This document shows positions 50,178 to 58,078 of a DNA stretch of 64,000 nt, in pieces; position 1 is the first letter of the stretch; each line of letters starts with the position of its first letter. The stretch spans positions 230,500 through 294,499 of the forward strand of contig QCWI01000004.1 in the NCBI GenBank assembly GCA_003149635.1, in the 5' to 3' direction. Origin of the DNA: Fluviicola sp. XM-24bin1 (lineage in GTDB: Bacteria > Bacteroidota > Bacteroidia > Flavobacteriales_D > Crocinitomicaceae). Under the pieces are notes generated by a model that worked only from the letters and a program-made list of their open reading frames with translations, had not been told where the DNA came from and did no database searches. Position numbers and translations under genes: made by a program.

Positions 50178-50205
50178 TAGATAGGTACAGGCTCTAGTAA
50201 AGCGT

Positions 50206-50245
50206 AATCCCCGGCATCGTCAATTGTTCGATACCGGGGATTTTT
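50206..50245 (+). terminator. intrinsic terminator
   Basis: AATCCCCGGcATCG...CGATACCGGGGATTTTT. Confidence 0.85.
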
Positions 50246-50498
50246 CATTCCCTTAAAAACGGATTTTGTGTCAGAATTCACCCCTCTCGTGACATTCTAT
50301 AAGTAGCGACATTTCATTTCAATACCTTTATTATTAGTTAACACAGCATCTTGAGGCTTTTACGCAGCACGGGGCATAACTATTTCCTGAAATGCGAATA
50401 AGTGTCAACCGAGCTATCGGAATGTGCAACTTGTAACACCGCTTCACTGAAGAAAGACCGCACTTTTTCTTCTGAAAGTGTATTAACTATTCACTAAA

Positions 50499-50585
50499 AT
50501 GAAGAATTCAAAACACAGTATGTTGATCCATACCCCTCAAAAAGGGCTTCTAGCTTCTTCCTCAACTTTCCATAGATCGAAATGA
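50499..50585 (+). CDS. putative 28-aa small ORF (MKNSKHSMLIHTPQKGLLASSSTFHRSK), ATGA-overlapping the next gene
   Basis: ATG at 50499, TGA at 50583-50585 overlapping ATG at 50582; below the ORF-track length cut-off. Confidence 0.35.
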   Translation: MKNSKHSMLIHTPQKGLLASSSTFHRSK

Positions 50586-51610
50586 AAACACAAGTAATCA
50601 TTGTTGGAAGCGGCATTTCCGGACTGGTACTCTCCTATCTTTTGAAAGAAAAGGGAGTCGACCATGTAGTGCTCAATCGTGTTGAAAAACAGAAAGCGTT
50701 GGAACTGCCAGAAACGGTGCCGCCTTCCACATTGGCGCTTTTAGAATCATTGAACTTACTGGAGCTCTTTTCGAAGCGTTCCAGTAAGACTTTTGGTTAT
50801 CATTCACTTTGGGGTTCCGGCCCGCTGCGAACCGATAATTACCTTCATCACAATCCGTACAAATTCGGACTGAAATTAAACAGGAAAGAGGTACTGCAGG
50901 ATCTAGAATTTTTGGTAAGCGATCATCTTTTCTCCTACAATCATCTCAAAGAACTGCAGCAAAACGATAAGGGAATTTCCGTCCTTTTGGAATTTGAAAA
51001 CCAACCGATAAGTATTGAAGGAAACATCATCATCGATGCCACAGGAAGAAACCGGGCCGTTTTGAAACAATTGGACATCATCAGTGAATTCTTCGACAAT
51101 CAAATCGCACTAAGTTGTCATCTCCCTTACTTCAAACATCCGCATTTGATTCACCCGGTCTTTATTGAATCCTTCGAACACGGATGGGGCATTGTTTCTG
51201 CCCTCAACGATGAAACAAACGTGATGACTTTATACACCCAAAACGGAAGTCCGCTGCAGCATTCATTAAAGGACTATGAAAACTGGAAGGATGTTCTCTC
51301 GAACACAAAAATCCTCAAAGATTTCCTCTCCGATTCGGTGAACCCAGCAATCCACGTAGGTAATGCAAATTCCTCTAGAGCTACACAAATCACTGGCTCG
51401 AATTGGATGGCCATTGGTAACGCCGCTATCGCCTTTAATCCTTTATCCTCGCACCGAATTTCCAATGTCGTTTATTGTGCAAATGCTGCCGCAAACGCCA
51501 TTACGGCAGAAGATCGAAGCGCATCCTTTCAGCGCTACGATGACACTCTCGGAAAGATTTTCGAGGCGTATTTGAGCCATCGAATTGGGTTGATGGAGGA
51601 TGTGGGGTAG
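50582..51610 (+). CDS. FAD-dependent oxidoreductase (monooxygenase/halogenase-like fold)
   Basis: VIIVGSGISGLVLSYLLKEKG dinucleotide fold; ETVPPSTLALLESLNLLELF; IIIDATGRNRAVLK. Confidence 0.75.
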   Translation: MKTQVIIVGSGISGLVLSYLLKEKGVDHVVLNRVEKQKALELPETVPPSTLALLESLNLLELFSKRSSKTFGYHSLWGSGPLRTDNYLHHNPYKFGLKLNRKEVLQDLEFLVSDHLFSYNHLKELQQNDKGISVLLEFENQPISIEGNIIIDATGRNRAVLKQLDIISEFFDNQIALSCHLPYFKHPHLIHPVFIESFEHGWGIVSALNDETNVMTLYTQNGSPLQHSLKDYENWKDVLSNTKILKDFLSDSVNPAIHVGNANSSRATQITGSNWMAIGNAAIAFNPLSSHRISNVVYCANAAANAITAEDRSASFQRYDDTLGKIFEAYLSHRIGLMEDVG

Positions 51611-51653
51611 GGGAGCAACGACGACTTACCCATAAGAATTTACCCAAGGCTAC

Positions 51654-52367
51654 TCATTCAGCGCCATCCGCAATGGTTGCTACAACTTCTTCCACTTGAT
51701 ATTTAACATACCGATTCGCCTCTCTCAGACATGCAAGGAATATTGCGAATTGTATTACAACTATGAAAGAACCTAATAAATGGTTATCTATAGAGGGGTC
51801 AGCCACGACTCCCACCCAACTTTCGATAGATAATAATAATGTAATGATAAAAGTGCTGACTAAACCATCATAAGTCGCCGCCATAACCCAATATCGTTTT
51901 AAAAATGAGAGTGAATTCGAGTATTTTTCATCTCGTCTGATTTCGGCCCATAATTTCACATATAATCTCCAAATTCCTCGAACTTCTGTTCTGTCTAAAT
52001 ATTTCTTAAAGAGAGGAGATGATTCTAGTCCATGACCTTTGATAACTCTGATGAAATTTTCATCAAATGAATCGTGTCTATTTAATTTCTTTCCAAACTT
52101 TGACATCAACCAACCTCCAAATCCCATCCTAATCCATCGACCCGCAGCAAAGGTTATCAGGCCAGCTATGTAGCAAATTAACGCAATCAGAATTATGCGC
52201 AATGAACCATCATACGAATACTCTACTTCTATTCCTCGTATATCTATCCAAATAAATATACAGAGAACCGTCGCTACTCCAGAAACAAAAAACGACAAAT
52301 CAAAAATGTCAAAAAAGTCACTTAGTTTGTCAAAAATCGATTTTAGAGCTTTACCTATTTCTTCCAT
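51654..52367 (-). CDS. hypothetical multi-TM membrane protein
   Basis: 237 aa with about four hydrophobic segments. Confidence 0.6.
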   Translation of the reverse strand: MEEIGKALKSIFDKLSDFFDIFDLSFFVSGVATVLCIFIWIDIRGIEVEYSYDGSLRIILIALICYIAGLITFAAGRWIRMGFGGWLMSKFGKKLNRHDSFDENFIRVIKGHGLESSPLFKKYLDRTEVRGIWRLYVKLWAEIRRDEKYSNSLSFLKRYWVMAATYDGLVSTFIITLLLSIESWVGVVADPSIDNHLLGSFIVVIQFAIFLACLREANRYVKYQVEEVVATIADGAE

Positions 52368-52392
52368 TTTGTTAAAGGGTTAGTCCTTAATC

Positions 52393-52638
52393 CTAAGAGG
52401 ATAATGTAATGTCAGTTTCTAACATCAAAGTATAACAAATAATGCAATTACGGTGCAATAACCTTTGCTTTAAAGAAAAAGATATACAGCTACTACGTAA
52501 TAATCGGATCCAATACCAATCTGAATAAACCATAAGATTGAGCGATATAGAAAAGTCGAGGTGATCAAAAGCGCCTAGTGCCGCCCCTATTGCTCCTTCG
52601 ATCAAACCGTAAAACATCCATATTAAGAAGATTGTCAA
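52393..52638 (-). CDS. possible small membrane protein or gene remnant
   Basis: 81-aa ORF, hydrophobic N-term IWMFYGLIEGAIGAALGAF; weak coding evidence. Confidence 0.25.
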   Translation of the reverse strand: MTIFLIWMFYGLIEGAIGAALGAFDHLDFSISLNLMVYSDWYWIRLLRSSCISFSLKQRLLHRNCIICYTLMLETDITLSS

Positions 52639-52649
52639 TTCTTTGGGCC

Positions 52650-52823
52650 GAGCAATTTCGCAAAGTTCGGATTAAGCAAAGCGCCAAAGATTACTGAAAC
52701 AGCGAAGGCGCTTGTCGTTTGGGTACTCACCCACTCGTTCGGTAGTTTCAGTTCTTTGGCGACTGCGCCGAACGGCTTGAAATTGCTCTTGACCTTTTCG
52801 TTCTTTTGGGTCAAGCCAAAAGG
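52650..52823. repeat. nested palindromic intergenic repeat, family 2
   Basis: Outer GAGCAATTTC..GTTCGG (52650-52670)/CCGAAC..GAAATTGCTC (52768-52788); inner CGCCAAAGATTACTGAAAC (52682-52700)/GTTTCAGTTCTTTGGCG (52745-52761); tail CTTGACC (52788-52794)/GGTCAAG (52809-52815). Confidence 0.75.
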
Positions 52824-52832
52824 ACCGACAAA

Positions 52833-53912
52833 CTATCCTTTCCTCGTCTTCGGATTCATAATCTTCGTCTGGTGACGAATCGATTCCTGGTGAATCGCAT
52901 CCATCACCTGTCGTACAAATTGCTTCGTAAGGTGCAATTCATCCGCTTGATCCAAGCGCATAGAAATGATTTTCGCCCAGTGCTTTTGCTGGAGAATGGT
53001 AATGTTATTCTCGCGTTTCAGCAATCCCACTTCTTCGCTGAGTTGCATGCGGGCACTCAACAATTCCAACATACGATCATCCAAAATCGCCACTTTCTCG
53101 CGCAATTCATTAATCTGCTCTGCAACGTCCGATCCAAATTCAGGAGCACGTACTACCAATTGATCTAGGATATTTTTCAATCCCTCGGCAGTTACTTGCT
53201 GCGCAGCATCCGACCAAGCATTGTCAGGATCTGGGTGCGTTTCAATCATCAATCCATGGAAACTCAAATCCAATGCTTTTTGACTGACTTCCAAGAGCAA
53301 ATCACGGCGACCGGTAATGTGACTTGGATCGCAAATGATTGGAATATCCGGACGATTTTCCTTCAACGCAATCGGGATTTCCCAACTCGGAACGTTGCGG
53401 TATTTGTCGTGTTTGTACACGGAAAATCCTCGGTGAATTGCTGTCAAATCCGTAATGCCTACTTTCTCAAATCGTTCGAAAGCTCCCAACCACAAAGCCA
53501 AGTCCGGATTAATAGGATTTTTAATCATCACCGGCGTATCCGTTCCTTTCAAAGCATCGGCAATTTCTTGAACCGCAAACGGATTTACCGTCGTTCTTGC
53601 TCCGATCCACAAAACATCAATTCCCGCTTTCAACGCAGCCTCAACGTGCGCTTTGTTGGCTACTTCTGTAGTGGTTTGAAGACCTGTCAATTTCCCGGCT
53701 TCCACCAACCACGGCAATGCCTCTTCACCCAATCCTTCGAAAGAATCAGGACGTGTTCTCGGCTTCCAAATTCCCGCTCGCAACAGTTGCACATTGTCAT
53801 TTTTCGCAATGTCTGTGCAAATGGAAATTACCTGTTCACGCGATTCGGCACTACATGGCCCAGCCACTACAAATGAGCGGTTGGATTGATTGATTTTGTC
53901 GGCTAATCTCAT
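52833..53912 (-). CDS. bifunctional 3-deoxy-7-phosphoheptulonate synthase / chorismate mutase (AroQ type)
   Basis: FVVAGPCSAES; LWIGARTTVNPFAVQEI; CDPSHITGRRDLL; C-terminal chorismate mutase (INELREKVAILDDRMLELLSARMQLSEEVGLLKRENN). Confidence 0.94.
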   Translation of the reverse strand: MRLADKINQSNRSFVVAGPCSAESREQVISICTDIAKNDNVQLLRAGIWKPRTRPDSFEGLGEEALPWLVEAGKLTGLQTTTEVANKAHVEAALKAGIDVLWIGARTTVNPFAVQEIADALKGTDTPVMIKNPINPDLALWLGAFERFEKVGITDLTAIHRGFSVYKHDKYRNVPSWEIPIALKENRPDIPIICDPSHITGRRDLLLEVSQKALDLSFHGLMIETHPDPDNAWSDAAQQVTAEGLKNILDQLVVRAPEFGSDVAEQINELREKVAILDDRMLELLSARMQLSEEVGLLKRENNITILQQKHWAKIISMRLDQADELHLTKQFVRQVMDAIHQESIRHQTKIMNPKTRKG

Positions 53913-53921
53913 CTTATTAAA

Positions 53922-53957
53922 TCAAAAAACCCGCTTCAGTCAGTGACCGAACGGGTT
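53922..53957 (-). terminator. putative attenuator terminator upstream of DAHP synthase/chorismate mutase
   Basis: On - strand AACCCGTTCGGTCACTGACTGAAGCGGGTT then TTTT (T-tract overlaps stem end); 6-bp GC-rich base plus internal GAA/TTC and GTC/GAC pairs; ends ~10 nt before ATG. Confidence 0.75.
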
Positions 53958-53990
53958 GTTATTTTTTATTTCATACAACACTCAAACGGC

Positions 53991-54038
53991 CTAAACTAGG
54001 TCGTTCCAGAACCACTTGTATGTGTTGGTTGTAATCAT
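53991..54038 (-). CDS. putative aromatic amino acid leader peptide MITTNTYKWFWNDLV
   Basis: 15-codon ORF with Tyr, Trp, Phe, Trp codons directly upstream of a terminator hairpin and the DAHP synthase gene. Confidence 0.75.
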   Translation of the reverse strand: MITTNTYKWFWNDLV

Positions 54039-54076
54039 TTACATCACAAAGGGAAAAAAAATATTTCAATTGACGT

Positions 54077-54108
54077 TTGATTTTTACAAAAATAATTTCA
54101 GACCTTTG
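54077..54108 (+). promoter_or_regulatory. putative promoter of trp leader
   Basis: TTTG-N21-GACCTTTG; -7-like element ends 5 nt before the leader ATG. Confidence 0.4.
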
Positions 54109-54113
54109 TAGAG

Positions 54114-54194
54114 ATGAATACAACATCACATATCAACACGACAGAACAAAATTGGTGGTGGAGCACAACTCTTCGATGGTGTGCCTGGCGTTAG
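54114..54194 (+). CDS. trpL: trp operon leader peptide MNTTSHINTTEQNWWWSTTLRWCAWR
   Basis: 26-aa ORF with three consecutive Trp codons plus two more; followed by a hairpin with T-tract and trpE. Confidence 0.9.
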   Translation: MNTTSHINTTEQNWWWSTTLRWCAWR

Positions 54195-54216
54195 TATATG
54201 TAGATCTTAAATATTG

Positions 54217-54251
54217 AAACGACTTGTCACATCTGGCAGGTCGTTTTTTTT
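54217..54251 (+). terminator. trp attenuator terminator
   Basis: AACGACTTG-tcacatctgg-CAGGTCGTT (one G.U) followed by 8-T tract (54244-54251). Confidence 0.88.
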
Positions 54252-54269
54252 CACTTCACTTTTTTTCAA

Positions 54270-55703
54270 ATGATTTATTCAAAAACCCGCAGGTTTAACG
54301 CGGACACACATACCCCGGTACAACTGTACCTTCAGCTCAGACATCACTTCCGAAATTGTTGTCTACTGGAAAGTAACGATTACCATTCCCGACAGGACAG
54401 CCGTTCGTTCATTGGGTTCGATCCATTAGTATCAATTGAGTTGAAAGACGGTCAATTCGAGATAAAGGAGAATGGGGAAATCAAAACTATTCCAGTAAAT
54501 GAGTCAAAAGAGAACAGTGCACTTCGACAAGCTCAGCGTACTGTCTCTTTGACAGACCAAGTTCAAAATCTCCTCGATGAATACACGTTCGAACATCCTG
54601 AATACAACGGTTTTTTCGGACGAATGAGCTTCGAGTTTACGCATCAAGACGAAACACATATTACCAGCGAATCTTCTCAATCTGACATTCCTCTTTTGCA
54701 CTTATTTCTGTTTCGCTACGTGATTGTGATCGATCACTTTACCAACGAAGGAATTCTCCTTGAAAACAGCCTCTCCCAAGATTTTAAAGGATTAACGATG
54801 GATTCCATCATGCGACTTCCTGCTCCATCCATTCTGCCTTTCGAGACTGTTGGAAACGAAACTTCATCACTCAGCGATCTTGAATTTTCAAATCTGGTAA
54901 TTAAAGGAATCGATCATTGCAAACGTGGTGATGTATTTCAGTTGGTGCTTTCAAATGCTTTCCAACAAACATATTTCGGAGATGATTTTCACGTGTATCG
55001 ACAACTGCGCCGTACCAATCCATCACCTTACCTTTTCTATTTTGATTTTGAATCCTACCGATTGTTTGGATCTTCTCCCGAAGCACAAACAGTCGTAAAA
55101 AATGGAAAGGTGGAAATTCATCCGATTGCCGGAACGGTTCCTAAAACGGGGGAAGATGAAATCGATGCGGAACAGCTCGAATTCCTCAAGAAAGATGAAA
55201 AAGAAAATGCAGAACACACTATGTTGGTAGACTTGGCTCGAAATGATTTGAGTCGCAACTGTACCGATGTTCAGATCGAAGCCTATAAGGAGATTCAACA
55301 TTTCAGTCATGTGATTCATTTGGTCTCGAAAGTGACTGGAAAGTGCGATTCTGATGATACTTTCAAAACGATCAGCCAAGCATTTCCAGCCGGCACCTTA
55401 TCGGGAACTCCCAAGCCAAGAGCGATGGAATTGATTCACGATTATGAAAAACAACCGCGTGGATTCTACGGTGGCGCTATCGGAATGCTTCAACCGAACG
55501 GAGATGCAAACATGGCCATCGTGATACGCAGCATTCTGAGCAAGGAAAATCAATTGAACTATCAAGCCGGAGCTGGAATCGTTTTGGATTCCGATCCCGA
55601 GCGAGAAACACAGGAAGTTCATCACAAGCTAAGAGCTGTCCGCGAAGCCATTCGAAAGGCGCATAGCTTTCAATCGGAAACTGAAAAAACTACGGCATCA
55701 TGA
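54270..55703 (+). CDS. trpE: anthranilate synthase component I
   Basis: PSPYLFYFDF..LFGSSPEAQT; HPIAGTVPKTG; FPAGTLSGTPKPRAMELI; GGAIGMLQPNGDANMAIVIRS. Confidence 0.95.
   Translation: MIYSKTRRFNADTHTPVQLYLQLRHHFRNCCLLESNDYHSRQDSRSFIGFDPLVSIELKDGQFEIKENGEIKTIPVNESKENSALRQAQRTVSLTDQVQNLLDEYTFEHPEYNGFFGRMSFEFTHQDETHITSESSQSDIPLLHLFLFRYVIVIDHFTNEGILLENSLSQDFKGLTMDSIMRLPAPSILPFETVGNETSSLSDLEFSNLVIKGIDHCKRGDVFQLVLSNAFQQTYFGDDFHVYRQLRRTNPSPYLFYFDFESYRLFGSSPEAQTVVKNGKVEIHPIAGTVPKTGEDEIDAEQLEFLKKDEKENAEHTMLVDLARNDLSRNCTDVQIEAYKEIQHFSHVIHLVSKVTGKCDSDDTFKTISQAFPAGTLSGTPKPRAMELIHDYEKQPRGFYGGAIGMLQPNGDANMAIVIRSILSKENQLNYQAGAGIVLDSDPERETQEVHHKLRAVREAIRKAHSFQSETEKTTAS
54509..54550. repeat. dispersed palindromic repeat inserted in frame within trpE
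   Basis: AGAGAACAGTGCACTTCGACAAGCTCAGCGTACTGTCTCT; arms ACAGT/ACTGT and AGAG/CTCT; antisense reads STLSLSKCTV. Confidence 0.75.
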
Positions 55704-56284
55704 AAATTGCAGTCATCAATAATTTCGATTCGTTCGTGTTCAATTTGGTTCGATACCTCAAAGAAACGGGATGCGAAGTCATCGTGCAGCGAAACGATCA
55801 AGTAGATTTCGAAGAACTAGATACTTGCGATGGAATCCTGCTGTCACCCGGCCCGGGAATCCCATCGGAGGCAGGAGCATTGATGGACGTCATCCGTCAT
55901 TTTGCAATGAAAAAACCAATTCTCGGTGTTTGTCTCGGACATCAGGCCTTAGCAGAACATTTCGGGGGGGCGCTCGCATTGGCGAAAATTCCCATGCACG
56001 GGAAGTCATCAAAGATTCAAAGACTGAACGATTCGAAGATTTTAAACGACATCCCGGAATCCTTCGAAGTGGGTCGATATCATAGTTGGATCGCAGAATT
56101 ACCGCTTCCCGAATCTTTAAAAATCACAGCTTCCTTTGAAAATGAAATCATGGCTTTTGAACACAGAGAATTGCCTGTTTTCGGAGTGCAGTTTCACCCG
56201 GAATCCATTCTCACGCCAGAGGGGCGAACAATGATTCAGAATTATGTCAATGTTGTCAAACATTCAATCCCAGTAACGATATGA
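55700..56284 (+). CDS. trpG: anthranilate synthase component II (glutamine amidotransferase)
   Basis: LLSPGPGIPSEAG; GVCLGHQALAE; GVQFHPESILT. Confidence 0.95.
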   Translation: MKIAVINNFDSFVFNLVRYLKETGCEVIVQRNDQVDFEELDTCDGILLSPGPGIPSEAGALMDVIRHFAMKKPILGVCLGHQALAEHFGGALALAKIPMHGKSSKIQRLNDSKILNDIPESFEVGRYHSWIAELPLPESLKITASFENEIMAFEHRELPVFGVQFHPESILTPEGRTMIQNYVNVVKHSIPVTI

Positions 56285-57258
56285 AACGATTTTTAGAAAC
56301 TATAATGGACAAGGAGTATTTCTCCAAAGCGACCGCCGCTGAGTTCATTCATGCCATTGGCGAAGACGCAGTCTCCGATGCAGAAATCGCGGCCATTCTA
56401 TCAGGAATTCAATTCCGTGGAGTATCCTTGGAAGAATTGGATGGATTCCGTGAAGCCTTGTTAGAACGGGCAACGAAACCAGAAATTGACAGCGAAAATT
56501 GCATCGATGTGTGTGGGACGGGAGGCGATGGAAAAGATACCTTCAACATCTCTACGACCTCAGCTCTGGTGCTCGCAGCTATGGGATATAAAGTGATCAA
56601 ACATGGAAACTACGGTGTAAGTTCAAGTTGTGGTTCCTCTAATGTTTTGGAATCTCTAGGATTTCGATTTACCACAGACAATAAAGAATTTGAAGCAGAT
56701 TTACGTCAAAACAACATTTGTTTTCTGCATGCTCCCCTTTTCCATCCGACTCTGAAAAAAGTGGCACCGGTAAGAAAGCAATTGGGTGTACGGACGATCT
56801 TCAACAGTCTTGGGCCGCTAGTAAATCCTGTGCAGCCTTCTTTTCAATTGACCGGAACGTATTCCTTGGAACTGGCTAAAATGTATCAGCATGTATTACG
56901 CCAGAATCGAAAGGCTTTTTCGGTTGTGTACGCCATGGATGGTTATGACGAAATCACGCTCACAGATGCAACGCGCTTGCTAGCGAACAACAACGATTCC
57001 ATCGTTTCTGCGGCTAGTTTTGGAAAGAATACTGTGAATCCTGACCATTTAAAATCAGGTGGAACGATCGACAAAGCCGCTGAAATTCTAACGGCAATTG
57101 CAAATGGAAATGGAACCGAGGCACAGACGAATGTGGTAGCGGCGAACGTGGCGACAGCCATTCAGACAATCCAATCCGGAACGACACTCAAAGATGCCTT
57201 TGACGAAGCACAACAATTCATTCGAAGCGGACAAACCGCAAAACACTTTAAAATTTGA
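56281..57258 (+). CDS. trpD: anthranilate phosphoribosyltransferase
   Basis: DVCGTGGDGKDTFNISTTSALVLAAMGYKVIKHGNYGVSSSCGSSNVLE. Confidence 0.96.
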   Translation: MKRFLETIMDKEYFSKATAAEFIHAIGEDAVSDAEIAAILSGIQFRGVSLEELDGFREALLERATKPEIDSENCIDVCGTGGDGKDTFNISTTSALVLAAMGYKVIKHGNYGVSSSCGSSNVLESLGFRFTTDNKEFEADLRQNNICFLHAPLFHPTLKKVAPVRKQLGVRTIFNSLGPLVNPVQPSFQLTGTYSLELAKMYQHVLRQNRKAFSVVYAMDGYDEITLTDATRLLANNNDSIVSAASFGKNTVNPDHLKSGGTIDKAAEILTAIANGNGTEAQTNVVAANVATAIQTIQSGTTLKDAFDEAQQFIRSGQTAKHFKI

Positions 57259-57292
57259 CTTGACTCATTATTCAATATTCCTTATTCCTATT

Positions 57293-58078
57293 ATGATGAA
57301 AACAATACTTGACAAAATAGCAGAGAACAAAAGGCAAGAAATTGCAGTGCTGAAATCGAAATATAAACTTTCGGATTTCGAATCCATGCTCTTTTTTCAC
57401 CAAGAAACGCGATCGCTTTCGAACGCAATCCAACAACAAGAGTTCGGCATTATCGCAGAATTCAAACGAAAATCGCCAAGCGCTGGCGATATCCGAATGG
57501 CAGCTGATCCCTTAGATGTGGTTGCCAATTATCAAAAGGCTGGAGCAGCTGCGATCTCGTGCCTCACGGATACAGCATATTTCGGTGGAAGTATGCGTGA
57601 TTTGGAAATCATCCGCGAGTTTACGAAGCTTCCTGTTTTGCGCAAAGATTTTATTATCGACGAAATCCAGTTGTTTGAAGCGAAAGCACATGGCGCCGAC
57701 GCTGTTTTGTTGATTTCCGAATTGCTCGATCCCGAACACGCGAAACAATTGACCATCATTGCGCAATCTCTAGGAATGGAAGTTTTGATGGAAGCGCACG
57801 ATCGCGCGCACCTCGAAAAAATTAATGATTTGGTAGATGTCATCGGAATCAACAATCGCGACTTGCACGCACAGAAAACGGATATCGAAACGTCGATTCA
57901 ACTCTTCGATTATCTACCCAAAGATCGTCTGTGTATTTCAGAATCTGGAGTAAAAGCAGCTGCCGATTTAGAAAGATTGCAAGCGACGGGATATCATGGT
58001 GCTTTGGTCGGAGAAAGCTTATTGAAGACAGATAATCCAGCAAGTCTCATTTCAAAAACGCCTGTTCCATGTTCGTAA
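57293..58078 (+). CDS. trpC: indole-3-glycerol phosphate synthase
   Basis: IIAEFKRKSPSAGDI; VLRKDFIIDEIQLFEAKAHGADAVLLI; IGINNRDL. Confidence 0.95.
   Translation: MMKTILDKIAENKRQEIAVLKSKYKLSDFESMLFFHQETRSLSNAIQQQEFGIIAEFKRKSPSAGDIRMAADPLDVVANYQKAGAAAISCLTDTAYFGGSMRDLEIIREFTKLPVLRKDFIIDEIQLFEAKAHGADAVLLISELLDPEHAKQLTIIAQSLGMEVLMEAHDRAHLEKINDLVDVIGINNRDLHAQKTDIETSIQLFDYLPKDRLCISESGVKAAADLERLQATGYHGALVGESLLKTDNPASLISKTPVPCS

Noticed and set aside
53196-53876. 226-aa + strand ORF antisense to DAHPS-CM
   Set aside because: Lies fully antisense to a confidently identified enzyme; no recognisable domain
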